Origin: Rhodobacteraceae bacterium EhC02
Lineage (GTDB): Bacteria; Pseudomonadota; Alphaproteobacteria; Rhodobacterales; Rhodobacteraceae
Direction: 5' to 3'
Assembly (NCBI GenBank): GCA_001650895.1
Contig: LXYH01000059.1
Location: 155,880 to 219,879, forward strand
DNA length: 64,000 bases
The position numbers were made by a program, and so were the translations under genes. How positions within the stretch are numbered: the first letter of the stretch is position 1; each line of letters begins with the position of its first letter. Of this stretch, positions 48,721-58,972 are shown piece after piece. The notes below the pieces were generated by a model, which saw only the letters and a list, made by a program, of their open reading frames with translations, made no database searches and was not told the origin of the DNA.

Positions 48721-49629
48721 TCATCGCGGCAGAATATCATCCTCGTCCGTCTGGGTGACAAGCCATTCGCGGAAAAGACCCAGCGCGTTGTCCTGCGACT
48801 TGCTGCGCGGCCAGACAAGGAAATAGCTGCCGCGAGTCCGTGTCGGCCCGCCGAAGGCCGGCACAAGCCGCCCGGCGGCAAGATCAGGTTCGGCCAGATA
48901 GTCCGGCAGAAGGGCGATCCCCAGCCCGTGCAGCGCGGCCTGGGTGATCGTGGCGAACTGGTCATAGACGGTGCCCTGCGGCACCTCGGCGGTCACGCCA
49001 TGTGACGCGAACCAGTCTGCCCAGGCGCTGGGGCGCGTTTCGATATGCAGAAGCGGCAGGGCGCGCAGATCCGCGGCCTGGCGCAGGGGGCGCCGCGCGG
49101 CCAGTTCGGGCGTGCAGACCGCCACCACGCTTTCCGTCCGCAACAGCATGTTCTCGGTGCCGGGCCAGTCGGCATTGCCGTAATGGATGGCCGCATCGAA
49201 GGCTTGCGTCGCGAAGTTGAAGGGCGCGAGCCTGGTCGCCATGTTGATCGTCACATCGGGATGCAACCGCGCGAAATCCGCCAGGCGCGGCACCAGCCAG
49301 CGCATGCCGAATGTCGGCAGGATCGCCAGATCAAGCGACCCGCCGCGCGGCTGCACACGCAGCCGGAGCGAGGCCTGGGCGATCTGCTGCAGCGCCTCGC
49401 GCACTTCGGCCACATAGGCGCGGGCAGGGGGGGTCAACACCATCCGGCGTCCCTCTCGCAGGATCAGCGGCACGCCCATCTGCGCCTCGAGCGTCTGCAA
49501 TTGACGACTGACGGCGCTTTGGGTCAGAGACAGCTCTTCGGCCACGGCCGTGGCGCTGCCCAGACGGTCAAAGGCTTCGAGCGCGCGCAGGGAGGCGATG
49601 GAAGGCAGGAAACGGCGCGGGGCGATCAT
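48721..49629 (-). CDS. LysR-family regulator (GcvA/GcdR-like)
   Basis: A 302-residue regulator with an N-terminal helix-turn-helix (SLRALEAFDRLGSATAVAEELSLTQSAVSRQLQTLE) and a LysR effector domain. It is of the GcvA type. It is divergent from the glutaryl-CoA dehydrogenase gene, the usual place of the regulator GcdR, so it probably controls glutarate degradation in response to glutarate. The shared region is 49630-49781. Confidence 0.88.
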   Translation of the reverse strand: MIAPRRFLPSIASLRALEAFDRLGSATAVAEELSLTQSAVSRQLQTLEAQMGVPLILREGRRMVLTPPARAYVAEVREALQQIAQASLRLRVQPRGGSLDLAILPTFGMRWLVPRLADFARLHPDVTINMATRLAPFNFATQAFDAAIHYGNADWPGTENMLLRTESVVAVCTPELAARRPLRQAADLRALPLLHIETRPSAWADWFASHGVTAEVPQGTVYDQFATITQAALHGLGIALLPDYLAEPDLAAGRLVPAFGGPTRTRGSYFLVWPRSKSQDNALGLFREWLVTQTDEDDILPR

Positions 49630-49781
49630 CTATGCGAAATACTCATGCTGTGATGCAAAACTATCGTTTCAACACACCCTGATTATGCTGTAACTAGGTG
49701 GCGAACAAGTCTGGCGCGCGCCAAAAACTCATGATCGGCATGATCGACACCGCCCGCGCCACCCATCTTCAGGAGGACCCC

Positions 49782-51014
49782 ATGAACGAGATGAGCCGCC
49801 CCGCACCGAAATTGCGCGCCAAGGATGCCCCCGACCTGGGACAGTTCGACTGGGCAGATCCGTTCCGCCTTGACGAGCAACTGACCGAAGAAGAGCGCAT
49901 GATGCGCGACAGCGCGCATGCCTATGCGCAGGAAAAGCTGCAGCCGCGTGTTCTCAAGGCCTTTGCCGAGGAGCATACCGATCCCGAGATTTTCCGCGAG
50001 ATGGGCGAGATGGGGCTTCTGGGCGTCACCACCCCCGAGGAATACGGCGGGCTGGGCGCGGGCTATGTCTCTTACGGGCTGGTCGCGCGCGAGGTGGAGC
50101 GGGTCGATTCGGGCTACCGGTCGATGATGTCGGTGCAGTCCAGCCTTGTGATGTACCCGATCTATGCCTACGGGTCCGAGGAACAGCGCCAGAAATACCT
50201 GCCCAAGCTGGCCAGCGGCGAGTGGATCGGTTGCTTCGGCCTGACCGAACCCGATGCCGGATCGGATCCCGCCGGCATGAAGACCCGCGCGGTCAAGACC
50301 GCCAATGGCTATGTGCTGACCGGCTCGAAGATGTGGATTTCCAACGCGCCCATCGCCGATGTCTTCGTGGTCTGGGCCAAGTCCGAGGCCCATGGCGGCA
50401 AGATCCGGGGCTTCGTGCTGGAAAAGGGCATGAAGGGCCTGAGCGCGCCCAAGATCGGCAACAAGATGTCCTTGCGCGCCTCGATCACCGGCGAGATCGT
50501 GATGGACAATGTCGAAGTGGGCGAGGATGCGCTGCTGCCGCATGTCGAAGGTCTGAAAGGGCCCTTCGGCTGTCTGAACCGCGCGCGCTACGGGATCAGC
50601 TGGGGTGTTCTGGGGGCGGCGGAATTCTGCTGGCACGCGGCGCGCCAATACGGCCTGGACCGGCACCAGTTCAAGCGTCCGCTGGCCCAGACCCAGCTTT
50701 TCCAGAAGAAACTGGCGGACATGCAGACCGAAATCGCCCTTGGCCTTCAGGGCAGCCTGCAGGTTGGCAGACTGATGGATGCCGCCAAGGCCGCGCCCGA
50801 GATGATCAGTATCGTCAAGCGCAACAACTGCGGCAAAGCCCTTGATATTGCACGGATGTCCCGCGACATGCACGGCGGCAACGGCATCAGCCTTGAGTTC
50901 GGCGTGATCCGTCACATGGTCAACCTCGAGACGGTGAACACCTATGAGGGCGCGCATGACGTGCATGCCCTGATCCTGGGACGTGCACAGACAGGCTTGC
51001 AGGCCTTCTTCTGA
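49782..51014 (+). CDS. gcdH: Glutaryl-CoA dehydrogenase
   Basis: A 410-residue flavoprotein that oxidises and decarboxylates glutaryl-CoA to crotonyl-CoA in lysine and tryptophan breakdown. The C-terminal [19 protein letters not shown] segment, with catalytic E389, is the GCDH signature, and [17 protein letters not shown] and [16 protein letters not shown] are typical. The start at 49782 has an AGGAGG site. It is divergent from the LysR gene and probably controlled by it. Confidence 0.94.
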   Translation: MNEMSRPAPKLRAKDAPDLGQFDWADPFRLDEQLTEEERMMRDSAHAYAQEKLQPRVLKAFAEEHTDPEIFREMGEMGLLGVTTPEEYGGLGAGYVSYGLVAREVERVDSGYRSMMSVQSSLVMYPIYAYGSEEQRQKYLPKLASGEWIGCFGLTEPDAGSDPAGMKTRAVKTANGYVLTGSKMWISNAPIADVFVVWAKSEAHGGKIRGFVLEKGMKGLSAPKIGNKMSLRASITGEIVMDNVEVGEDALLPHVEGLKGPFGCLNRARYGISWGVLGAAEFCWHAARQYGLDRHQFKRPLAQTQLFQKKLADMQTEIALGLQGSLQVGRLMDAAKAAPEMISIVKRNNCGKALDIARMSRDMHGGNGISLEFGVIRHMVNLETVNTYEGAHDVHALILGRAQTGLQAFF

Positions 51015-51108
51015 TCGGATCAGATGGACCACGAACAGGGGCGGCGCGCTTTGCCATGGGCAGGCGCGCCTTTTCCCGTTGAACGGCGCGCGGCAGGCGG
51101 AGGACCCC

Positions 51109-52377
51109 ATGGACGCGGATCGAAATCTGTGGCGCGACAGCGCGAGGGAAACCTTTGAAGCGGATGTATTCACAGGGAAAACATCCGTCGATCTCTGCAT
51201 TCTGGGCGGTGGTTTCACAGGCTGTTCCGCTGCGCTGACGGCGGCGCGGCAGGGCGCGTCGGTCCTGCTGCTGGAGGCTGAAACGATCGGGCATGGCGGA
51301 TCGGGCCGCAATGTCGGCTTGGTGAATGCGGGGCTTTGGTTGCCGCCGCAGGCGGTCTGCGATGCGCTGGGGCAGGGCCAGGGGATGCGGCTGAACGCAG
51401 CCCTGGCAGCGGCGCCGGCGCAGGTGTTCGACCTGATCGAAACCCATGACATCGCCTGCGAACCAGTGCGCGAAGGCACCCTGCATTGCGCCCATTCCGC
51501 CAGCGGTTTCAAGGACTTGCAGGCAAGATTTGAACAGCAGAAGGCGCTTGGGGCACCCGTCACGCTGCTGGATGCCGCGCAGGCGCGGCACCGCACCGGC
51601 AGCGACCGGCCACATGGCGCGCTGCATGATGCGCGCGCGGGCACGATCCAGCCCTTGGCCTATGCCCGCGGCCTTGCCCGCGCCGCAGCGCAGCATGGCG
51701 CGCGGATCCACGAACACAGCCCGGTGACTTCGGTCGCGCAGGACGGCGGCGAATGGATCGTTACCACCGCGCAAGGCATTGTTCATGCGTCGAAAATACT
51801 GATTGCGACCAATGCCTATCATCAGCCTGTCAAGGGCGCGGACGTGCCGTCAACCACACCGGTGCATTACTTTCAGCTTGCCACCGCGCCATTGGGCCAC
51901 AACCTTGCGGCGCAGGTTCTGCCGGGCGGCGAGGGATGCTGGGACACCGGAACAGTCATGACGTCCTTTCGCAAGGACCAGGCCGGGCGTCTGATCCTTG
52001 GGGCCATGGGAAAGCCTGATGCGCTGGGGCTGCATGCCGATTGGGCGCGCCGGATGCTGGCGCGTCTGTTCCCGCAAATCGGTGATGCGGCGTTCCTGCA
52101 TTTCTGGTCGGGGCGGATCTCGATGACTTCGGACCATATTCCCAAGGTGATGCGGCTGGGTGGTCCGGGCTATGCGATCTTCGGCTATTCGGGACGCGGC
52201 ATTGGTCCCGGAACGGTTATCGGCGCGTCGGCGGCCATGGCCTTGCTGTCGGGCGACGAGGCGCATCTGCCGCTTGATGCCGTCGACGGCTATGACGAGG
52301 CGTTCACCGGGATCAAGGGGCAGTTCTATGAACTGGCGGCCCGCATTGCACATGCAGGGGGCGCGCGGCTAGGGTAA
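51109..52377 (+). CDS. FAD-dependent oxidoreductase (DAO/PuuB-like)
   Basis: A 422-residue flavin enzyme of the D-amino acid oxidase superfamily. The dinucleotide-binding loop LCILGGGFTGCSAALTAA lies at about 24-41, and the second motif near the C-terminus is YAIFGYSGRGIGPGT. It resembles gamma-glutamylputrescine oxidase (PuuB) and related amine oxidases. It lies 94 bases after gcdH, so oxidation of a diamine or aminovalerate derived from lysine, leading to glutarate, is plausible but unproven. Start at 51109 has GGCGGAGG upstream. Confidence 0.85.
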   Translation: MDADRNLWRDSARETFEADVFTGKTSVDLCILGGGFTGCSAALTAARQGASVLLLEAETIGHGGSGRNVGLVNAGLWLPPQAVCDALGQGQGMRLNAALAAAPAQVFDLIETHDIACEPVREGTLHCAHSASGFKDLQARFEQQKALGAPVTLLDAAQARHRTGSDRPHGALHDARAGTIQPLAYARGLARAAAQHGARIHEHSPVTSVAQDGGEWIVTTAQGIVHASKILIATNAYHQPVKGADVPSTTPVHYFQLATAPLGHNLAAQVLPGGEGCWDTGTVMTSFRKDQAGRLILGAMGKPDALGLHADWARRMLARLFPQIGDAAFLHFWSGRISMTSDHIPKVMRLGGPGYAIFGYSGRGIGPGTVIGASAAMALLSGDEAHLPLDAVDGYDEAFTGIKGQFYELAARIAHAGGARLG

Positions 52378-52653
52378 CGCAGGCAGGTGTACAACCGGCC
52401 CATCACACCAATCCAAAAATCGCATAATCAGTATTATGTTAAATCTCGACATGTGACCGGAGTGGTCATCTCTTTTGATCCACCCGCAGCTTTTCCCATC
52501 GTAATGACGTCTTTTCATAGACTTACACAGCATGCCTCATGGATTTTCGGCAACTTCAGCCTGTCATGCGCGCGGCAGACTGTTTGCCCCTCTCGACATC
52601 CCGCCCGCAGCGCGGCTATCTATGGCGGCGCATCAATTCATTGACGAGGCCTC
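52378..52653 (+). promoter_or_regulatory. Upstream region of aroQ
   Basis: A 276-base gap without a gene. It contains an inverted repeat TGACC-N5-GGTCA (52454-52468) with AT on the flanks, a plausible operator, within an AT-richer stretch (52410-52540). No promoter pair stands out. Confidence 0.35.
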
Positions 52654-53112
52654 ATGTCTTCCTTGCTGATCCTGAACGGCCCCAACCTGAACCTGCTTGG
52701 GACCCGTCAGCCCGAAGTCTATGGGCGCACGACGCTGGCGGACATCGAGGCGCTGTGCGCGACCGAAGCAAGCCTTTTCGGCATGACGACCGCCTTTGCG
52801 CAATCGAACCACGAAGGCCAGATGATCGACCTGATCCATGCGGCGCGCGGCACACATGCCGGGATCATTCTGAACGCGGGCGCCTATACGCATACATCGG
52901 TTGCATTGATGGATGCGATCTCATCCGCGGCGGTGCCTTTGGTCGAGGTGCATCTGTCCAACATCCATGCGCGCGAACCTTTCCGCCACAAGTCCTTCAT
53001 CGCGCCCGTGGCGCTGGGTCAAATCTGCGGATTTGGCGCGACAGGCTATGCTCTGGCGATCCGGGCCCTTGCGGCGCATCTGGGGCTTAAACAGGATAAA
53101 GCCGACGGATGA
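52654..53112 (+). CDS. aroQ: Type II 3-dehydroquinate dehydratase
   Basis: A 152-residue enzyme of the shikimate pathway that dehydrates 3-dehydroquinate. Type II signs: [19 protein letters not shown] with the catalytic Tyr at 23, [12 protein letters not shown], and [14 protein letters not shown] with the second His. Length is normal. Its stop overlaps the start of the LuxR gene by four bases (ATGA), an unusual coupling. Confidence 0.95.
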   Translation: MSSLLILNGPNLNLLGTRQPEVYGRTTLADIEALCATEASLFGMTTAFAQSNHEGQMIDLIHAARGTHAGIILNAGAYTHTSVALMDAISSAAVPLVEVHLSNIHAREPFRHKSFIAPVALGQICGFGATGYALAIRALAAHLGLKQDKADG

Positions 53113-53864
53113 CGCTGAACGGTTATCTTGAGGCGCTTACCAATGCGCAGAGCCTGGAAGAACTCTGGGACATGCATTGCCGCAAGATGGAGGAATATGG
53201 CTTTGACCGTTTGCTCTATGCCTTCACCCGCTACCGTGTCGGCACATCGCTGGGGTCACCCGAAGACTTCGTGATCCTGACCAATCATCCCACCAGCTAT
53301 GTGGAATCCTTCATCGCAGACGGGCATTACCTGCATGGCCCGATGGTGCGCTGGGTGCTGGACAATGAAGGCGCCTGCAGCTGGCGCTTCGTGTCGGACC
53401 TGATCAGAAGCGGAAACCTGACCCCGGCAGAGGTGCGCGTGATCCAGTTCAATCAGGCGCACAAGGTCCTGGCCGGCTATACGATCAGCTTCAGAACGGT
53501 GTCGCCACGGGCCAAGGGCGGCATTGCCCTGACCGCGCGGGCCGAGCTATCGCAAGACGCGGTGGATGAGACCTGGGCCCGGCATGGGCAGGACATTCTG
53601 GTGATGAACAATGTGGCGCATCTGAAGATCCTCACCCTGCCCTATACCGCGCCCGGACGCAGCCTGACGCGCCGCCAGCGCGAGGCGCTTGGCTGGGTCG
53701 GCGATGGCAAGACCACGCAGGACATCGCCGTTCTGATGGGCCTCACGCCCGCCACGGTCGAGAAACACCTGCGCCTTGCCCGCGAGGCGCTGAACGTCGA
53801 GACGACAGCCCAGGCCGTGCTCAAGGCCGCCTTTCAGAACCAGATGTTCGTGATGGATGCCTGA
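53109..53864 (+). CDS. LuxR-family regulator with autoinducer-binding domain (solo)
   Basis: A 251-residue regulator: an autoinducer-binding domain (about 1-165) and a C-terminal LuxR helix-turn-helix ([39 protein letters not shown], near 188-226). The Asp of the conserved Asp-Pro pair that binds the acyl-homoserine lactone amide in TraR/LuxR appears to be Gly here (LHGPMVRW), while the following Trp is retained (CSWRF). No luxI gene is nearby. It overlaps aroQ by four bases, so the two are translated together. Confidence 0.87.
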   Translation: MTLNGYLEALTNAQSLEELWDMHCRKMEEYGFDRLLYAFTRYRVGTSLGSPEDFVILTNHPTSYVESFIADGHYLHGPMVRWVLDNEGACSWRFVSDLIRSGNLTPAEVRVIQFNQAHKVLAGYTISFRTVSPRAKGGIALTARAELSQDAVDETWARHGQDILVMNNVAHLKILTLPYTAPGRSLTRRQREALGWVGDGKTTQDIAVLMGLTPATVEKHLRLAREALNVETTAQAVLKAAFQNQMFVMDA

Positions 53865-54230
53865 GGCAGAAACCTGCAGCACGCCGCTGGAATCCTTTGA
53901 TTTTCACAAACATGCCCCCTGCCCGGCGTGAAGAAGCCGCGCGTCACATCAGGAACCGAAGATATACCTTCGGCAGAGCATTGATTCTCGAAATGCGGAA
54001 ATTTATCTCCAAAAGGTAGGGAAATCCTGACTACCTTAACCTAGGGTAAATTTGCATTCTGGAAGAGTTCCGTGAGTGGTGGCTTTGGCCAGGGAACATC
54101 GGGACGGAACCCTGTAATATCGGGGCGCTGCGTCTCATCCGGTTTTCCGGACCGTCGGCCTGCTTGCGTATTGTTCCGCTGGTGGGTCGGCAATCTGCCC
54201 GCCTGATTCATCCCCATTGACCTGGCGGTC
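53865..54230. other. Noncoding region between luxR and tsf
   Basis: No convincing gene. An inverted repeat AAGGTAG (54013-54019) / CTACCTT (54031-54037) with an 11-base spacer, followed by the near-palindrome TTAACCTAGGGTAA (54036-54049), is the only marked structure. This could be an operator or a hairpin in the luxR 3' region. Confidence 0.4.
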
Positions 54231-54270
54231 AAAAAAAGACGGTGCCAACCCAGTGGTGGCACCGTCGTTT
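54231..54270. terminator. Bidirectional terminator after tsf and luxR
   Basis: A perfect 10-bp stem GACGGTGCCA (54238-54247) / TGGCACCGTC (54257-54266) with a nine-base loop; seven A before it (54231-54237) give a U-run for the leftward rpsB-tsf operon and GTTTTC after it serves the rightward side. Confidence 0.88.
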
Positions 54271-54314
54271 TCTTTGGCCGGAGCGGGTTTTCACCCGCTC
54301 CGATTGAGTTCTGA

Positions 54315-55190
54315 TCAGGCGCGACCGACCTTGGCGACTTCGGCGGCGAAGTCTTCTTTCTCGACCACGATGCCTTCGCCCACTTCAAGACGCAGGAATC
54401 CGGTGATCTCGACGCCCGCTTCCTTGGCGGCCGCTTCCACGGTCAGATCGGGGTTCACGACGAAAGCCTGACCCAGCAGGGTGACTTCGGCCATGAACTT
54501 CTGCATCCGGCCCACGATCATTTTCTCGATCACGGCTTCGGGCTTGCCCGATTCGCGCGCGATGTCCATCTGGACGGTCTTTTCCTTCTCGACCACGGCG
54601 GGGTCCAGATCGGCCTGGCTCAGCGAGGCGGGGTTGGCCGCGGCGATATGCATCGCAACCTGACGACCGAATGCCTCGTTGCCGCCCTTCATGGCGACCA
54701 GAACGCCGATCTTGCCCATGCCGTCGGCAGCCGCGTTGTGCACGTAGGACACGACGGTTTCGCCTTCCAGCACGGACATGCGGCGCACCGACATGTTCTC
54801 GCCGATGGTGGCGATCTTTTCGGTCAGGACCTCTTCGACGGTCTTGCCGTTGACATGCGCGGCCTTCAGCTCTTCGACCGAGTTCACGCCGATCGCGGCC
54901 TTGGCGAAGCTGGCGACCATGGCCTGGAAATCAGCGTTCTTGCCGACGAAATCGGTTTCCGAGTTCACTTCGATGGCCACACCGCGACCACCTTCGACCA
55001 GAACGGCCACAAGACCTTCCGCGGCGGTACGGTCGGATTTCTTGGCAGCTTTCGCCAGACCCTTGGTGCGCAGCCAGTCGATCGCGGCTTCCATGTCGCC
55101 ATCGGTTTCGGTCAGCGCTTTTTTCGCGTCCATCATGCCCGCGCCCGTACGGTCGCGCAGGTCTTTTACCAGTGCAGCTGTGATCGCCAT
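54315..55190 (-). CDS. tsf: Translation elongation factor Ts
   Basis: A 291-residue guanine nucleotide exchange factor for EF-Tu. The N-terminal module [26 protein letters not shown] contains the conserved TDVPLAF-equivalent patch; KNADFQAMV and the EF_TS domains follow. Length is standard. It lies 78 bases after rpsB in the leftward operon and is followed by a strong terminator. Confidence 0.97.
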   Translation of the reverse strand: MAITAALVKDLRDRTGAGMMDAKKALTETDGDMEAAIDWLRTKGLAKAAKKSDRTAAEGLVAVLVEGGRGVAIEVNSETDFVGKNADFQAMVASFAKAAIGVNSVEELKAAHVNGKTVEEVLTEKIATIGENMSVRRMSVLEGETVVSYVHNAAADGMGKIGVLVAMKGGNEAFGRQVAMHIAAANPASLSQADLDPAVVEKEKTVQMDIARESGKPEAVIEKMIVGRMQKFMAEVTLLGQAFVVNPDLTVEAAAKEAGVEITGFLRLEVGEGIVVEKEDFAAEVAKVGRA

Positions 55191-55268
55191 CGCTCGGCTC
55201 TCCTCGGATGAATTGAAATGGATGTGCGGGCGGTCATGCCGCCCGCTTGTATCAGTTTGGTGACAGGC

Positions 55269-56039
55269 TCACGCCTCGCCGGTGGTCTCGGCCAGCAGTT
55301 CCTCGACCGGAGTTTCCTCCAGCGCACCCAGATCGACGCCTGCGGCACCCATCTGAGCGGTCATGCCGTCCAGGGCTGCGCGGCTGACCAGGTCGCAGTA
55401 GAGAGCGATGGCGCGGGCCGCGTCATCGTTGCCGGGGATGATGTAATCCACACCATCGGGCGAGCAGTTGGTGTCGACCACGGCGACGACCGGGATGCCC
55501 AGCTTGTTGGCTTCGGCAATCGCCAGCTGCTCTTTTTTCACGTCGATGACGAACAGCAGGTCCGGCACGCCGCCCATTTCGCGGATACCGCCAAGGCTGG
55601 CCTGCAGTTTTTCCTGCTCGCGCTCCATGCCCAGACGCTCTTTCTTGGTCAGGCCTTCGGCGCCGCCCGCCATCTGCTCGTCGATCGACTTCAGACGGTT
55701 GATCGACTGCGACACGGTCTGCCAGTTGGTCAGCGTGCCACCCAGCCAGCGGTGGTTCATGTAGAACTGGGCGCATTTCTCGGCGGCTTCGGCGACGGGT
55801 GCCGCGGCCTGGCGCTTGGTGCCGACAAACAGGATGCGGCCGTTCTTGGCGACGGTGTCGCGGATGACCTTCAGCGCCTGGTCCAGCATCGGGACGGTCT
55901 GGGTCAGGTCCATGATATGGATGCCATTGCGCGCGCCGTAGATATACGGACCCATGCGGGGGTTCCAACGCTGCGTCTGGTGGCCGAAATGCACGCCTGC
56001 TTCAAGCAATTGGCGCAAAGTGAACTCGGGAAGAGCCAT
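55269..56039 (-). CDS. rpsB: 30S ribosomal protein S2
   Basis: A 256-residue small-subunit protein beginning [35 protein letters not shown] and [25 protein letters not shown] are characteristic. The start at 56039 is chosen because the family starts there; frames upstream only extend into the leader. It is the first gene of rpsB-tsf, with a likely promoter at 56161-56189. Confidence 0.98.
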   Translation of the reverse strand: MALPEFTLRQLLEAGVHFGHQTQRWNPRMGPYIYGARNGIHIMDLTQTVPMLDQALKVIRDTVAKNGRILFVGTKRQAAAPVAEAAEKCAQFYMNHRWLGGTLTNWQTVSQSINRLKSIDEQMAGGAEGLTKKERLGMEREQEKLQASLGGIREMGGVPDLLFVIDVKKEQLAIAEANKLGIPVVAVVDTNCSPDGVDYIIPGNDDAARAIALYCDLVSRAALDGMTAQMGAAGVDLGALEETPVEELLAETTGEA

Positions 56040-56189
56040 TGTCCTATCCTTCTTTCCGGTTTTCGCCTCGGCGGGGGTGTGAGAGCGGATGCTCCAACCG
56101 GCGGACATGTGGGGATGTCTCCCCCACAGGCCCACCCCGCCTGCGGGGTTGAGTGGCGCGCGTATAGACGGGTTGGCCAGCAGGTGCAA
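56040..56189 (-). promoter_or_regulatory. rpsB promoter and structured leader
   Basis: On the minus strand TTGCAC (56184-56189), 17 bases, TATACG (56161-56166) is a good promoter. The transcript would start near 56154 and have a leader of about 115 bases with two hairpins: CCCCGC/GCGGGG type near 56140-56155 and TGTGGGG-N7-CCCCACA near 56107-56127. Ribosomal protein S2 is known to autoregulate via its leader in E. coli; whether this leader does the same is unknown. Confidence 0.6.
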
Positions 56190-56217
56190 GAGGCAAGGCA
56201 AGGGGCCGGCCACGGAA

Positions 56218-56276
56218 GGGGGCCAGCCCCCATCGCCTGCGGCGATTCCCTCGGGATATTTCAGGCAAGAAGAAAC
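56218..56276 (+). repeat. Intergenic structured repeat, copy 3
   Basis: Hairpin A GGGGG-CCAG-CCCCC (56218-56231), hairpin B ATCGCC-TGC-GGCGAT (56232-56246), then TCCCTC and the conserved core that begins GGGATATTTC (56253) and ends AAGAAGAAAC (56276). It lies between the rpsB promoter and psuK. Confidence 0.8.
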
Positions 56277-56332
56277 GGGCGCGGCTTGCGTTGCACGGCG
56301 CTTCGGGGCAGACAAGAGAGATCGGAGCGGGC

Positions 56333-57226
56333 ATGATCAAGGACCACGATATTCTGTGCATCGGATCCGTCCTGTGGGACGTGATCGGGCGGGCCCCCAG
56401 CCATATGCGGCAAGGCGCGGACGTGCCCGGCCGCATCACCCGGTTGCCGGGCGGCGTGGCGATGAACATCGCCATGGCGCTGGCGCGTTTCGGGCTGCGC
56501 CCCGCCCTGCTGAGCGCGGTGGGACGCGACCCCGAGGGCGAGGAGCTGATCCGCGCCTGTGCCGCGCTGGGCGTGGGCACGGCGCTGCTTTACCGGTCCG
56601 AGGACCTGCCGACCGACCGCTACATGGCGATCGAGGGCGCGAACGGGCTGATCGCGGCCATCGCAGATGCCCATAGCCTGGAAGCGGCGGGCGCGCGCAT
56701 CCTGCGCCCGCTGACCGATGGACCGCTGGGCGACGGCACAAGGCCCCATGAGGGGTGCATCGCGCTGGATGGCAACCTGACGCTGTCGCTTCTGAACGAG
56801 ATCGCGACCCACCCCGCCTTTGCCCGCGCCGATCTGCGCGTGGCCCCCGCCAGCCCCGGCAAGGCGGAACGGCTGCTGCCTTTCCTGACACATGGGCGCG
56901 CGGTGCTTTACGTGAACCTTGAAGAAGCCTCGATCCTTTGCCAGCAGCCTTTTGACAACGCAGGACAGGCCGCCCGGGCGCTGGTCGCGCGCGGCGCGGT
57001 CCGCGCGCTGGTGACGGATGGGGGCCGCCCGGCGGCGGACGCGGGCGCGCATGGGGTGATCACCCTGCCCTGCCGCCAGGTCCTGGTGACCCGCGTGACC
57101 GGGGCGGGCGATACATTCATGGCGGCCCATATCGCCGCAGAACTGGCCGGTCGCGATCCCGAGGCCGCACTGGTTCGCGCCCTGGATGCAGCCGCAACCT
57201 ATGTTTCCGGAGAGATCCCGTCATGA
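56333..57226 (+). CDS. psuK: Pseudouridine kinase (PfkB family)
   Basis: A 297-residue sugar kinase of the PfkB/ribokinase family with the anion-hole motif VTGAGDTF near 255-262 and the N-terminal glycine pair in [18 protein letters not shown]. Its coupling to psuG (ATGA overlap) identifies the substrate as pseudouridine: PsuK phosphorylates it and PsuG then splits it to uracil and ribose 5-phosphate. The start at 56333 has GGAG upstream. It follows repeat copy 3. Confidence 0.9.
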   Translation: MIKDHDILCIGSVLWDVIGRAPSHMRQGADVPGRITRLPGGVAMNIAMALARFGLRPALLSAVGRDPEGEELIRACAALGVGTALLYRSEDLPTDRYMAIEGANGLIAAIADAHSLEAAGARILRPLTDGPLGDGTRPHEGCIALDGNLTLSLLNEIATHPAFARADLRVAPASPGKAERLLPFLTHGRAVLYVNLEEASILCQQPFDNAGQAARALVARGAVRALVTDGGRPAADAGAHGVITLPCRQVLVTRVTGAGDTFMAAHIAAELAGRDPEAALVRALDAAATYVSGEIPS

Positions 57227-58152
57227 TGCTTTATACCCATTCCCCCGAAGTGGCCGCGGCGCTGGACGCGGGCCGCGCGGTCGTGGCCCTTGAAAGCACC
57301 ATCATCACCCATGGCATGCCCTGGCCCCGCAACCTCGAGACGGCCCGGCAGGTGGAACAGGCGGTGCGCGAGGCGGGCGCGGTTCCCGCCACGATCGCGG
57401 TCCTGGAGGGGCAGTTGCACATCGGGCTGACCGATACGGAACTGGAGTGGCTGGCAAGGGCCACCCATGTCGCCAAGCTGAGCCGCGCCGACATGGCCGT
57501 CTGCATGGCCGAGGGCGGGACCGGGGCCACCACGGTCGCCGCGACCATGATCGCCGCCGAACTGGCCGGGATCGAGGTCTTTGCCACCGGGGGCATCGGC
57601 GGCGTGCACAAAGGCGCGGAGACCAGTTTCGACATCTCGGCCGATCTGCAGGAACTGGCCGCCACCCGCGTCAGCGTCGTCGCGGCCGGGGCCAAGGCCA
57701 TCCTGGACCTGCCCAAGACGCTGGAGGTGCTGGAAACCCTGGGCGTGCCGGTGATCGCCTACGGGCAGGACGCGTTGCCCGCCTTCTGGTCGCGGGATTC
57801 CGGCCTCAAGGCCCCGCTGAGGATGGACAGCCCCGAACAGATCGCCCGCGCGCATCGCATGCGCGCCCGGCTGGACCTGCCGGGCGGGCAGCTGATCGCC
57901 AACCCGATCCCGCAGGCCGCCGAAATCCCGCTGGCCGAGCTTGCGCCGATCATCGCCCAGGCCACCGCCGACGCCGAGGCGCTGGGGATCACCGGCAAGG
58001 CGGTCACACCCTTCCTGCTGCAGCGCATCTTCGATCTGACCGGGGGCGCCTCGCTCGAGGCCAATGTGGCGCTTGTACTGAACAATGCCCGGCTCGGGGC
58101 GTCCATTGCCCTGGCGCTGACCGCCCTGAAAGCGGCCCCCGTCCCGTCCTGA
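57223..58152 (+). CDS. psuG: Pseudouridine-5'-phosphate glycosidase
   Basis: A 309-residue enzyme that cleaves pseudouridine 5'-phosphate to uracil and ribose 5-phosphate. It matches the IndA/PsuG family: VALESTIITHGMPWPRN at about 22-38 with a conserved Glu, then GGTGATTVAATM and ATGGIGGVHKGAE with the catalytic lysine, and DISADLQELA. Length is standard. It overlaps psuK by four bases. Confidence 0.95.
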   Translation: MMLYTHSPEVAAALDAGRAVVALESTIITHGMPWPRNLETARQVEQAVREAGAVPATIAVLEGQLHIGLTDTELEWLARATHVAKLSRADMAVCMAEGGTGATTVAATMIAAELAGIEVFATGGIGGVHKGAETSFDISADLQELAATRVSVVAAGAKAILDLPKTLEVLETLGVPVIAYGQDALPAFWSRDSGLKAPLRMDSPEQIARAHRMRARLDLPGGQLIANPIPQAAEIPLAELAPIIAQATADAEALGITGKAVTPFLLQRIFDLTGGASLEANVALVLNNARLGASIALALTALKAAPVPS

Positions 58153-58236
58153 GGTCGGCGCGATCGCGCTTGCCCATTGTGGCAAGACGGCCAAGCGCCT
58201 AAATAAACACAGCATGTCGCATCCGGACCCAGTTCA

Positions 58237-58929
58237 ATGAACACCCCATTCGATCCCGAACAGCCACCCGCCCCGCGCCGTACCGGCCCGCTGTCGGGAT
58301 TGCGATCCAGTTTCCTGACCGGGATCGTGGTGATCGCCCCCATCGGCCTGACGATCTGGTTCATCTGGTCGCTGATGGGCTTTGTCGACAGCGTGGTGCT
58401 GCCGCTGGTGCCGGACCGGTTCAATCCGGGTCAGTACATCAACATCAACCTGCGCGGTCTGGGCGTGATCATCTTCCTGATCTTCACCATCATCGTGGGC
58501 TGGATCGCCAAGGGTCTGATCGGCCGGTCGCTGATCCGCTTCGGCGAGTCGCTGGTGCACCGGATGCCGGTCGTCAGGTCGATCTATTCCGGTGTGAAAC
58601 AGATTGCGGAAACCGTCTTTGCCCAGTCCGAACGCAGCTTCGAGAAGGCCTGCCTTGTCGAATACCCGCGCAAGGGCATCTGGGCCATCGGCTTCATCTC
58701 GACCGAAGCCAAGGGCGAGATCGCCGAGCGCCCCGCAACCGCAGGCGCGTTGATGAGCGTCTTCCTGCCCACCACGCCCAACCCGACCTCGGGGTTCCTG
58801 CTTTATGTGCCCAAGGAAGACGTGATCATCCTGGACATGAGCGTCGAGGATGCCGCCAAGCTGGTGATTTCGGCGGGGCTTGTCTATCCGGCCGCCAAGG
58901 ACGCCGGCCGCCCCGAAAAGGCGGCCTGA
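58237..58929 (+). CDS. DUF502-family membrane protein
   Basis: A 230-residue inner membrane protein with two membrane segments near 23-45 and 62-88. GPLSGLRSSFLTGIVVIAPIGLTIW and PVVRSIYSGVKQIAETVF are DUF502 signatures. A soluble cytoplasmic part follows. Function is unknown; plant relatives (COV) affect Golgi traffic. It lies 84 bases after psuG and is convergent with the patatin gene. Confidence 0.88.
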   Translation: MNTPFDPEQPPAPRRTGPLSGLRSSFLTGIVVIAPIGLTIWFIWSLMGFVDSVVLPLVPDRFNPGQYININLRGLGVIIFLIFTIIVGWIAKGLIGRSLIRFGESLVHRMPVVRSIYSGVKQIAETVFAQSERSFEKACLVEYPRKGIWAIGFISTEAKGEIAERPATAGALMSVFLPTTPNPTSGFLLYVPKEDVIILDMSVEDAAKLVISAGLVYPAAKDAGRPEKAA

Positions 58930-58972
58930 CACCGCAAGCCATCGGCCGGGGTGGCATCGGCATGGGCGGCGA

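Noticed and set aside
54013..54037. A true lux box for the LuxR solo
   Set aside because: The arms do not match known lux boxes and it lies downstream of the gene; kept only as an unexplained inverted repeat.
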